Positions 1-5,698 of a stretch of DNA of 7,866 nucleotides are shown here, one piece after another. Source of the stretch: Thiotrichaceae bacterium (GTDB lineage Bacteria > Pseudomonadota > Gammaproteobacteria > Thiotrichales > Thiotrichaceae); NCBI GenBank assembly GCA_026992705.1, contig JALWYT010000073.1:1-7866 (forward strand), written 5' to 3'. How positions within the stretch are numbered: the stretch's first letter is position 1; every line of letters starts with the position of its first letter. The position numbers and the translations under genes are program-made. The notes under the pieces are model-generated. The model had not been told where the DNA came from and ran no database searches. It saw nothing but the letters and a program-made list of their open reading frames with translations.

Positions 1-8
1 ATGGTTTA

Positions 9-14
9 CTCCTT
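9..14 (-). promoter_or_regulatory. Shine-Dalgarno for a gene starting at the left window edge
   Basis: On the minus strand the hupG stop is followed at once by AAGGAG, then six bases, then AT at bases 2-1. If the base just outside the window makes ATG, this is a textbook ribosome binding site for the next gene of the hydrogenase operon. In hup/hya operons the next gene is often hupH/hyaF, but nothing of its coding sequence is visible here. Confidence 0.6.
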
Positions 15-16
15 AA

Positions 17-436
17 TTAATTTAAAACAATGGGAATACCAATTGACGGGGGACGAGATGGCTTGGCGGCAAGAATACGTGGAATTTCACTGAGGTAATC
101 CCCCCAATCCTGAATACCCGTCATTGTCCCCAAATATTCACGACCTTTCATAAAAACTAACGCAGGCCATGAGCGAAAACCATAGAGTGATTGCAATTTT
201 TGTTCACTGTTCCGTGAAATAATGGCAGGTGTCATTTGGGGAAAGGTCTTGATTAATTCAGGCAACACAACGGCAACATCATTAGATTCAGGAAAACGCT
301 CAACATCCTGAGTAAAAAATAAAACGGAATAATCATGTTGCGAAAGAAAATCATCAATCGTGTCAAGATCAAGCAATGGGTAAGCTAATTCATTAATGAG
401 CTTATCAATTAAGGGGGCTACAGTTGGGTTTGACAT
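17..436 (-). CDS. hupG: HupG/HyaE-family hydrogenase accessory protein (thioredoxin fold)
   Basis: The 139-residue product fits the HyaE/HupG family of uptake [NiFe]-hydrogenase assembly proteins. HyaE is reported to bind the Tat signal of the hydrogenase small subunit, and Rhizobium HupG acts in small-subunit processing; both are family knowledge. Visible here are a thioredoxin-like order with a beta strand at about residues 37-42 (SVLFFT), the cis-proline-type element FRSWPALVF at 87-95, and the family-like tail RPPSIGIP at 128-135. There is no CXXC and no cysteine at all, so it should be a chaperone rather than a redox enzyme. The ATG start has AGGA ten bases upstream, overlapping the hupF stop TAG. 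The gap to hupF is 12 bp, consistent with one operon. The symbol could equally be hyaE. Confidence 0.87.
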   Translation of the reverse strand: MSNPTVAPLIDKLINELAYPLLDLDTIDDFLSQHDYSVLFFTQDVERFPESNDVAVVLPELIKTFPQMTPAIISRNSEQKLQSLYGFRSWPALVFMKGREYLGTMTGIQDWGDYLSEIPRILAAKPSRPPSIGIPIVLN

Positions 437-448
437 AATGCTGATTTC

Positions 449-763
449 CTATTTTTGATGATTGACCAGTTCTTGCAAATGCTCAGGTAATTCAGGTTCT
501 CGATTGACCAGATCAGCAAAGAGATGATCAATCTGTTCACCACCTTCAGCAATATTACTAATCGCAGTCAACGCAGAGCGAATTTGTTCGGCATATTCAG
601 GGCTTAACACCTCACGAGCACTACCCAGAAAATTCAATATCCATGTGCCTTCGGGTTGATCACCAACGAGCATCATATCGACCAATTCCTGCTTGCCATC
701 TGCTTCACAAAGAGCATAAGCATCTTGCATATTGACAACCTGCATGGGAATTCCAATACACAT
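449..763 (-). CDS. hupF: HupF, HypC-family chaperone for hydrogenase large subunit
   Basis: The 104-residue protein begins MCIGIPMQV with Cys2, the essential cysteine after Met removal in the HypC/HybG/HupF family, which handles the Fe(CN)2CO cofactor and the large-subunit precursor. The element VDMMLVGDQPEGTWILNFLG (about 28-47) followed by AREVL, and a length beyond the usual 75-90 residues of HypC, favour HupF over housekeeping HypC. The acidic C-terminal extension covers about residues 70-104. In Rhizobium HupF also protects the large subunit when oxygen is present (family knowledge). The ATG lies two bases after the hupD stop TAG and no clear Shine-Dalgarno precedes it, so translation is probably coupled to hupD. 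Confidence 0.92.
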   Translation of the reverse strand: MCIGIPMQVVNMQDAYALCEADGKQELVDMMLVGDQPEGTWILNFLGSAREVLSPEYAEQIRSALTAISNIAEGGEQIDHLFADLVNREPELPEHLQELVNHQK

Positions 764-765
764 GG

Positions 766-1464
766 CTAGTTTTGATACTGACCGCGATGATCAATATCGA
801 CGCTGAGAGGTTTGCCAATTAAAGAAGGCTTGGGGTCAAATTGAATATGCTTTGCAGCCAACACCCGCTCATCACCAACACGGCAAGCCTGCTCCTCGGA
901 TGGTCTGCCTGCTTCATATTGTTCCAATGCAATTTGAGAAGGCGACAAGGCTTCTGATGTCGGTAATGGTTCGCGGCGTTTTTCGCAAGAAATACCCAGT
1001 CTCTCCAAATAGTTGATTGCTTGCTTAATAGCGGGCTGAATTTGTGCCTTAACTGCAGGGTGTAAACTACCACCAAAGTCCTCAAGCTCAACGGGTTGAA
1101 CACCAATCAACAAGATTTTTTCAGGATAATCCCCCAGCAGTTGAGAGGTTGATAACACCTCCTGAAAGCCAGTTTGATGCAAGCTCATTTTTTTTGCACC
1201 CATAAAATTAGGCACATCATCATCTTCAATAAGCTTCATTTCGCCGCCTTCAAGCCCGTAGTCAATCGCATCAAATACCACTAAGTAATCACATGCTTGA
1301 ACATGCTGAATCAGATAAATCCCCTGCGTACCACCATCCATTAGCGTGACATTCTCAGGAAAAACATACTGGTGATTTATCTCTTCGATACAGCGAATAC
1401 CAAAACCTTCATCTGCCCACAAGACATTGCCGATACCTAAAATTAATACCTTTTTCTGCTGCAT
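766..1464 (-). CDS. hupD: Hydrogenase maturation endopeptidase, HupD/HyaD family
   Basis: This is a nickel-dependent endopeptidase that removes the C-terminal tail of the [NiFe]-hydrogenase large subunit after Ni insertion, the last maturation step. The HybD-type nickel ligands are seen as Glu19 in GIGNVLWADEGFG (10-22), Asp65 in VVFDAIDYG (62-70) and His96 in MSLHQTGF (93-100). They keep the spacing of E. coli HybD residues 16/62/93. The catalytic fold ends near residue 158. The remaining 70 or so residues exceed HybD (about 164 aa) and most HupD/HyaD proteins (about 195-210 aa), and contain YEAGRPSEEQACRVGDERVL (183-202). The ATG start puts the first beta strand (KKVLILGIGN) at residue 4, as expected. 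It is the first gene of the visible hup set. Only weak ribosome binding is seen. The structural genes it serves are not in the window. Confidence 0.93.
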   Translation of the reverse strand: MQQKKVLILGIGNVLWADEGFGIRCIEEINHQYVFPENVTLMDGGTQGIYLIQHVQACDYLVVFDAIDYGLEGGEMKLIEDDDVPNFMGAKKMSLHQTGFQEVLSTSQLLGDYPEKILLIGVQPVELEDFGGSLHPAVKAQIQPAIKQAINYLERLGISCEKRREPLPTSEALSPSQIALEQYEAGRPSEEQACRVGDERVLAAKHIQFDPKPSLIGKPLSVDIDHRGQYQN

Positions 1465-1947
1465 GGTGATTGTATCTCAAAGCGACAATTAATATAGTAA
1501 TAACTTATTACACTTCTATTAGAAAGTGAAATACTAGTTTCCATTTATTGTTGATTGAGGGTATTTTGTTCAGGTAATTATTTGGGATTGTTTGTGTTTT
1601 GTTATTGCTAACCGTTCTGCCGTTTTTATATTTTTATCTAACTCAACATGTATGGCAACAAACTGACAGTTTTTCATACCCTATCTTCTACGGGCTTTTA
1701 AAACTGACTGTCGAATAAAATTTGTTTGTATTACCTACAAAGGCTTTTTAATTTACTTCCACTGACTTCTTTCTAATTTTTTATCATAATAATCCAACAC
1801 ATTACAAACTCATCAGCTAAAAGTATTTTTACTTTGGCAAGGTTGCAAATTAGTTCAAGCCTGACATCAGTCTAACCATAGGGCATAAACTATCGTCTAA
1901 GTTTCTACTCTGAATTCAAATCACATATTTTAATAAGTGTACTGTTC
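1465..1947. other. 483-bp AT-rich intergenic region between M23 gene and hupD
   Basis: I find no supportable gene, RNA gene or recognisable gene remnant. Composition is low in GC: the 60-base line starting at 1741 has 16 G/C. Structures seen are a 13-bp palindrome AAACTGACAGTTT (1660-1672), a repeat of AAACTGAC at 1701-1708, and a weak hairpin with 6-bp arms TTTGTA/TACAAA (1725-1741). The last is followed on the plus strand by GGC and five T. None is a convincing terminator for the M23 gene. The part next to hupD (1487-1528) holds the likely control region for hupDFG. Confidence 0.6.
1497..1511. promoter_or_regulatory. Perfect 15-bp palindrome upstream of hupD, possible operator
   Basis: GTAATAA-C-TTATTAC is a perfect inverted repeat with 7-bp arms and one central base, 33 bp upstream of the hupD ATG. 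The centre is too tight for a stable RNA hairpin, so a dimeric protein site is the better reading. On the minus strand it overlaps -10-like hexamers (TACTAT at 1499-1494, TATATT at 1496-1491). An imperfect inverted repeat (1511-1528, arms CACTTCT and AGAAAGTG with one bulged base) abuts it. The regulator is unknown and no good -35 was found. Confidence 0.4.
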
Positions 1948-2907
1948 TTACTTTTTAGCAAACCTCCCCAAATACTTAGTTGGATCAATTTGCTTTCCAT
2001 TTTTTAATATTTCTAAATGCAAGTGTGGTCCCGTTGAACGTCCAGTGTTACCGGAGAGTGCGATCAAGTCTCCTTTCTTTAGTACGACACCAACTTCTGT
2101 TTTAAATTTACTTAAGTGACCATACCGACTAACTAGACCATTACCGTGGTCAACCTCAACCGTATTACCATAGCCACCTTTACGTCCAACAAACGAAACA
2201 ACACCTGCAGCAACTGTATGTATTGGTGTTCCAGTTTTAGCTGCAAAATCAATGCCTTTATGTAAGCGGGGACGACCTGTAAATGGATCACGACGATAAC
2301 CATACGGTGATGAAATATATCCTTTAGATATAGGTCGTCCTGATGGTTTAATCACTTGTTCTAATATACGACCTTGTACCACTTGAGACATTCCTGCCAT
2401 CATTCCTTGTTCTGCTGCTAACGTCTTTTCTAGCTCTATTACACTCTTCATTAGTTCAGCAGCAGTAACAGGTTTATCATTACCTTCTATATAAGCAGAA
2501 CCACCACGCCCTGGTTTAATATCAAAATTAAACTCATTAGGGTCAAGCTTTGCCATTTTAACAAGTCTAGCCCCTAAAGCTCTCAAACGATAAGTTTCTG
2601 CTTCTAACTCTCCTAACTTAATTGTTAAAGCGTCAACATCAACAGTATAATTTGAATACTTTTCTTTAATTTCTGCAACAGTTGACATCTGCTTTTCAAG
2701 TGCAGCTAAAATTTTACTTGTTTCTTTTTCTGATAACTGTGTTTGCTTAGGTGTATTATCTAATTGATACAAGCCAAGGATTTGATTAATCGACAAACCA
2801 CCAATCAATAAAGCCACGATAAAGGCAGGAATAATCAGATGTGTCCACGGATTTAGACAAAATGATGCTCGACGAGAACCATCTTGACTTAAACATATAA
2901 CTTTCAT
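1948..2907 (-). CDS. Membrane-anchored M23 (LytM-type) peptidase with coiled coil
   Basis: The 319-residue protein has a short cytoplasmic N-terminus, one membrane segment at about residues 23-45 (signal anchor), a predicted coiled coil at about 56-115, and a periplasmic M23 domain at about 195-310. The zinc and catalytic set is complete: His216 and Asp220 in HKGID, His264 in RYGH, and His295-x-His297 in GPHLHLE. It should therefore be an active endopeptidase acting on peptide cross-links, unlike degenerate EnvC/NlpD-type LytM activators. Its place beside dciA and lpxC matches a Pseudomonas neighbour of secA that I recall. The ATG start has AGGAG seven bases upstream. It is transcribed on its own, divergent from dciA. 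The exact substrate is not shown by the sequence. Confidence 0.92.
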   Translation of the reverse strand: MKVICLSQDGSRRASFCLNPWTHLIIPAFIVALLIGGLSINQILGLYQLDNTPKQTQLSEKETSKILAALEKQMSTVAEIKEKYSNYTVDVDALTIKLGELEAETYRLRALGARLVKMAKLDPNEFNFDIKPGRGGSAYIEGNDKPVTAAELMKSVIELEKTLAAEQGMMAGMSQVVQGRILEQVIKPSGRPISKGYISSPYGYRRDPFTGRPRLHKGIDFAAKTGTPIHTVAAGVVSFVGRKGGYGNTVEVDHGNGLVSRYGHLSKFKTEVGVVLKKGDLIALSGNTGRSTGPHLHLEILKNGKQIDPTKYLGRFAKK

Positions 2908-2992
2908 TTAATCTCTCCTGTAAAGCTTACTAAGCTTACATTCTTTAATAAAACTTTATTTTTCTTATTAAGATATTTATTTTTAGTACATT
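2908..2992. promoter_or_regulatory. Divergent intergenic region between M23 gene and dciA
   Basis: These 85 bp must carry start signals for both genes. Seen directly are the M23 Shine-Dalgarno (AGGAG, minus strand, about 2915-2919) and a tandem AAGCTTAC repeat (2923-2930 and 2932-2939). The rest is AT-rich with several TA-rich hexamers that could serve as -10 elements. I could not single out one promoter for either direction, and no Shine-Dalgarno is visible before dciA. Confidence 0.45.
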
Positions 2993-3397
2993 ATGAAAAA
3001 ACTGACGACTCATACTCAAGCTTACATAATCCAAAGGCTTAAGCAGCTCGATGAACTGCAAACAATTATTAGTGGAATACTGGGGATAGAGCTTGAAGAC
3101 ACTTCGCTTTGGCCAGTTATTACTAAACAACAACTGACTATATTTACTGATAATCCACTGCTTGCTACACAAGTAAAGTATCAGCAGAAAAAAATTTGTA
3201 CTCATTTGAACAATGTTTACAATATCAACTTAGAAGTTTTGCATACTAAATTAATTCCATCTAAAATTGCAAGCCAACCAAAGCAAAAAACAACAAATAC
3301 ACTTAAACGATCTACTTTGGTTGCTCTATCTTCAATTGCAAATGAAATAAAAGATAATGAATTAAAACAAATACTTAAAAATATATCGAAGCAGTAA
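2993..3397 (+). CDS. dciA: DciA-like DUF721 protein, helicase operation factor
   Basis: This 134-residue protein is the only plus-strand gene supported here. The segment LWPVITKQQLTIFTDNPLLATQVKYQQKKI (39-68) aligns by eye with the DUF721 signature in which a strand ending in DSPAWATRLRY-like residues follows a short N-terminal helix. Family knowledge: DciA is the ancestral bacterial partner of the replicative helicase DnaB, with a KH-like N-terminal domain and a less conserved tail. Here the KH-like part is about 12-85, a basic low-complexity linker about 90-107, and a helical C-terminal segment 108-134 (TLVALSSIANEIKDNELKQILK) that also resembles family tails. Position beside lpxC and an M23 gene supports the call. 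Sequence divergence is high and base composition very AT-rich (18 G/C in the 60-base line at 3241). The ATG at 2993 is the only good start; no Shine-Dalgarno precedes it. It ends 11 bp from the lpxC stop. Confidence 0.77.
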   Translation: MKKLTTHTQAYIIQRLKQLDELQTIISGILGIELEDTSLWPVITKQQLTIFTDNPLLATQVKYQQKKICTHLNNVYNINLEVLHTKLIPSKIASQPKQKTTNTLKRSTLVALSSIANEIKDNELKQILKNISKQ

Positions 3398-3408
3398 GTA
3401 CTATTTTT

Positions 3409-4323
3409 TTATGCCCAAACAAGACTATCTGAGTATTTTATTGGTGCAACTTCTGTTTTATCAAATTTTACGACTTCCCAAGCTTCTTGATGGCTTAATA
3501 GCTTCCTTAATAGTAAATTATTAATTGCGTGCCCTGATTTATAACCATGAAATGCTCCTATAATTCCATGTCCTAAGGTATATAAATCACCAATAGCATC
3601 TAATATTTTATGTTTTATAAACTCATCTTTATAACGTAAGCCTGATGGATTTAATACTTTATAGTCATCTAATACAATTGCATTATCTAAACTACCACCT
3701 AAGCCTAAATTCTTTGAACGTAAAAACTCAACATCTCGCATAAACCCAAAGGTGCGTGCTCGACTAATTTCACTAACATAAGAGTTTTCAGAAAAATCTA
3801 ATTTTATTTTTTGTTTTGTATCATTAACGGCGGGGTGATTGAAATCTATTTCAAATGAGGCGGAAAATCCTTCATAGGGTTCTAAGCTTGCCCAACTATC
3901 ACCATTTGAATAAGTGACGGGTTCTAAAATTCGGATAAATTGCTTAGCGACATTACTTTGTTCTTCAATACCTGCAGATAAAATTAGGAAAACAAAAGGT
4001 GCAGAACTTCCATCTAAAATAGGAACTTCTGCTGCCGTTAAGTCAATATAAATATTATCAATTCCTAAACCTGCAAGAGCAGAAAGTAAATGTTCAATGG
4101 TTGATATCTTTATACCATCCTTAACTAAGGTGGTACTTAGAACCGTTTCACCAACAACCTTTGGAGAAACCTTAATTTCAATGGGTGTATCTAAGTCAAT
4201 GCGACGAAATATAATTCCTGTATTTGCAGCAGCAGGACGTAATCGTATCGAAACTTTTTTACCAGAATGTAAACCAATACCCGCTGTTTCAATCACTTTT
4301 TTTATTGTTCTTTGTGCTAACAA
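3409..4323 (-). CDS. lpxC: UDP-3-O-acyl-N-acetylglucosamine deacetylase LpxC
   Basis: This zinc deacetylase catalyses the committed step of lipid A synthesis on the cytosolic face of the membrane. The 304-residue protein is full length (E. coli 305) and aligns end to end by eye. Zinc ligands are His78 (in TIEHLLSA), His238 and Asp242 (in KHKILDAIGD), with Glu77 as general base and His265 (SGH) as the other catalytic residue. Other family blocks seen are ISRARTFGFMRDVEFLRS (186-203) and LDGSSAPFVF (103-112). The start is TTG: it gives MLAQRT, matching the usual M-x-x-QRT start, and AGGAG lies eight bases upstream. It follows ftsZ after 160 bp with its own likely promoter. The hydrophobic C-terminus (SLVWA) loosely recalls the E. 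coli AVLA tail read by FtsH, but that is inference. Confidence 0.98.
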   Translation of the reverse strand: MLAQRTIKKVIETAGIGLHSGKKVSIRLRPAAANTGIIFRRIDLDTPIEIKVSPKVVGETVLSTTLVKDGIKISTIEHLLSALAGLGIDNIYIDLTAAEVPILDGSSAPFVFLILSAGIEEQSNVAKQFIRILEPVTYSNGDSWASLEPYEGFSASFEIDFNHPAVNDTKQKIKLDFSENSYVSEISRARTFGFMRDVEFLRSKNLGLGGSLDNAIVLDDYKVLNPSGLRYKDEFIKHKILDAIGDLYTLGHGIIGAFHGYKSGHAINNLLLRKLLSHQEAWEVVKFDKTEVAPIKYSDSLVWA

Positions 4324-4331
4324 AACTCAAG

Positions 4332-4336
4332 CTCCT
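4332..4336 (-). promoter_or_regulatory. lpxC ribosome binding site that fixes the TTG start
   Basis: AGGAG on the minus strand sits eight bases before the TTG at 4323-4321. No ATG or GTG in frame gives the expected N-terminus, so this site decides the start codon. Another TTG lies only one base after the motif, too close to be used. Confidence 0.85.
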
Positions 4337-4354
4337 TAGATATGATAGCGAATA

Positions 4355-4382
4355 ATTATAGCTCAATTTTAGTTAATACAAA
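4355..4382 (-). promoter_or_regulatory. Likely sigma70 promoter of lpxC
   Basis: A perfect TATAAT (4360-4355) is preceded by a 16-bp spacer and a poor -35, TTTGTA (4382-4377; three of six bases match the consensus). Transcription would start near 4348, giving a leader of about 25 bases that contains the AGGAG site. lpxC commonly has its own promoter at the end of the dcw cluster. The weak -35 is the main doubt. Confidence 0.6.
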
Positions 4383-4399
4383 CTAAATACAACCAAGGA

Positions 4400-4448
4400 C
4401 ACTATAAAAGATAGTGCATAACACCATAACAAAGTATTATGGTGTTAT
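4400..4448 (-). terminator. Two adjacent stem-loops after ftsZ, possible 3' end
   Basis: The first structure downstream of ftsZ has perfect 12-bp arms (4418-4429 and 4437-4448) and a 7-base loop. One base further on is a second hairpin with 6-bp arms CACTAT/ATAGTG (4400-4405 and 4411-4416) and a 5-base loop. They lie 35 bases after the ftsZ stop and upstream of the lpxC promoter, so they could end the ftsQAZ transcript or protect its 3' end. Neither is followed by a run of T on either strand and both are AT-rich, so a standard intrinsic terminator is not proven. Confidence 0.5.
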
Positions 4449-4483
4449 TGTTAGGCATGTTTTACATCTTAGTAAATCAAATA

Positions 4484-5650
4484 TCAATCTGCTTGATTTC
4501 TTAAAAATGCGGGAATATCTAGTGAATCATATTGAGGCTTGTTACCATAAGTTCTTTCATTATTCACCACAATATTCTCCGCACCAACTGCTGTCTTTTG
4601 TACAGGTTCTAACACAACAGGCTTTAAATGTGGACGCTTTTTTTCTGGAGCTGCTTGTACCTTAGCAACATCTTCTTTTTTAGTAGTAGCATCATCCTCA
4701 TCTAAACCGGTTGCTACAAGCGTTACACGAATTTCATCGGTCATTTCTGGATCAATAACAGTACCGACAACAACTGTTGCATCATCTGATGCAAATTGAC
4801 GAACAACTTCACCCACTTCATCGAACTCATTAATTCCCATATCCATGCCAGCTGTGATATTAACTAAAACACCTTTTGCTCCATGTAAGTTTACATCTTC
4901 TAATAGTGGGCTAGAAATGGCCTGTTCAGTTGCTTTAGTGGCACGTTCATCACCCGATGCATTACCAGAACCCATCATAGCAACCCCCATACCTGTCATT
5001 ACTGTTTTTACATCAGCAAAGTCAACATTAATTAAGCCAGGTCGGGTAATTAATTCAGAAATACCCTGCACTGCATCAAGTAATACATCATTAGCTGCTT
5101 TAAACGCATCTAACAAAGAAACTTTCTTACCTAGTGAGGTCAACAATTTTTCATTAGGAATAGTAATTAAGGAATCAACACTGTTACGAAGTTCAGCAAT
5201 ACCCGTTTGAGCAGCTGCCATACGCTTTGGACCTTCAAACGGAAAGGGCGTTGTTACAATAGCAACCGTTAAAATACCTAATTCTTTTGCCATCTCAGCA
5301 ACTACTGGGGCTGCTCCTGTACCGGTCCCCCCCCCCATTCCAGCCGTAATAAACAACATATCAGTACCTGTAATAAGTTCCTTGATACGCTCTCTATCTT
5401 CTAGTGCAGATTCTCTCCCCACTTCAGGATTTGCTCCTGCTCCAAGTCCTTTGGTTAAAGAACTACCTAATTGCAAGATAGTTTTAACGCCTGAGGTTTC
5501 AAGTGCCTGAGCATCTGTATTTGCACAGATAAACTCAACACCTTCCATCCCTGCTTCAATCATATTTTTGACAGCATTACCACCGCCGCCACCAACACCA
5601 ATAACCTTGATATCAGCACCTTGTGCTTCATTATCCATTAATTCAAACAT
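4484..5650 (-). CDS. ftsZ: Cell division GTPase FtsZ
   Basis: FtsZ is the tubulin homologue that polymerises into the Z ring. The 388-residue protein is complete. It shows the nucleotide-binding GVGGGGGNAV (18-27), the tubulin signature GGGTGTG (106-112), NSVDSLITIPNEKL (156-169), the T7 catalytic loop NVDFADV (208-214) and MGSGNASGDERA (226-237). A variable linker at about 318-370 leads to the C-terminal peptide YDSLDIPAFLRNQAD (374-388). This nearly equals the E. coli peptide that binds FtsA and ZipA. The ATG start has AGGAG six bases upstream. The gene follows ftsA by 48 bp. The glycines of the signature lie in an unbroken run of ten G on the coding strand. Confidence 0.99.
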   Translation of the reverse strand: MFELMDNEAQGADIKVIGVGGGGGNAVKNMIEAGMEGVEFICANTDAQALETSGVKTILQLGSSLTKGLGAGANPEVGRESALEDRERIKELITGTDMLFITAGMGGGTGTGAAPVVAEMAKELGILTVAIVTTPFPFEGPKRMAAAQTGIAELRNSVDSLITIPNEKLLTSLGKKVSLLDAFKAANDVLLDAVQGISELITRPGLINVDFADVKTVMTGMGVAMMGSGNASGDERATKATEQAISSPLLEDVNLHGAKGVLVNITAGMDMGINEFDEVGEVVRQFASDDATVVVGTVIDPEMTDEIRVTLVATGLDEDDATTKKEDVAKVQAAPEKKRPHLKPVVLEPVQKTAVGAENIVVNNERTYGNKPQYDSLDIPAFLRNQAD

Positions 5651-5698
5651 GCCTTTCTCCTTCGCAAAATAATAGCTAGTCTAGTCCCAGCAAGTGGA

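Noticed and set aside
819..1106. Minus-strand open frame inside hupD in another frame
   Set aside because: It is wholly contained in a gene with intact catalytic residues and shows no recognisable protein features.
1660..1741. Palindrome AAACTGACAGTTT, repeated AAACTGAC and an A/T hairpin as a possible small RNA or CRISPR-like repeat
   Set aside because: There are only two copies of an 8-mer, the stems are weak, spacing is not regular and there is no promoter-terminator pair. It is recorded only as structure in the gap.
1834..1847. TTGGCA...TTGCA on the plus strand, resembling a sigma54 promoter that often drives hydrogenase operons
   Set aside because: The GG and GC pairs are nine bases apart instead of the required twelve, and it points away from the hup genes toward no plus-strand start.
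1861..1947. Intrinsic terminator after the M23 gene
   Set aside because: Only 4-bp stems were found and no T-run follows them on the minus strand.
2945..3205. Minus-strand open frame over the 5' half of dciA
   Set aside because: Its translation is low-complexity and family-less, whereas the plus-strand frame matches the DUF721 pattern and expected gene order.
4097..5210. Plus-strand open frames across lpxC and ftsZ (4097-4339, 4414-4665, 4845-5210)
   Set aside because: They lie opposite strongly conserved genes or the hairpin region, show no family motifs and have no ribosome binding site support.
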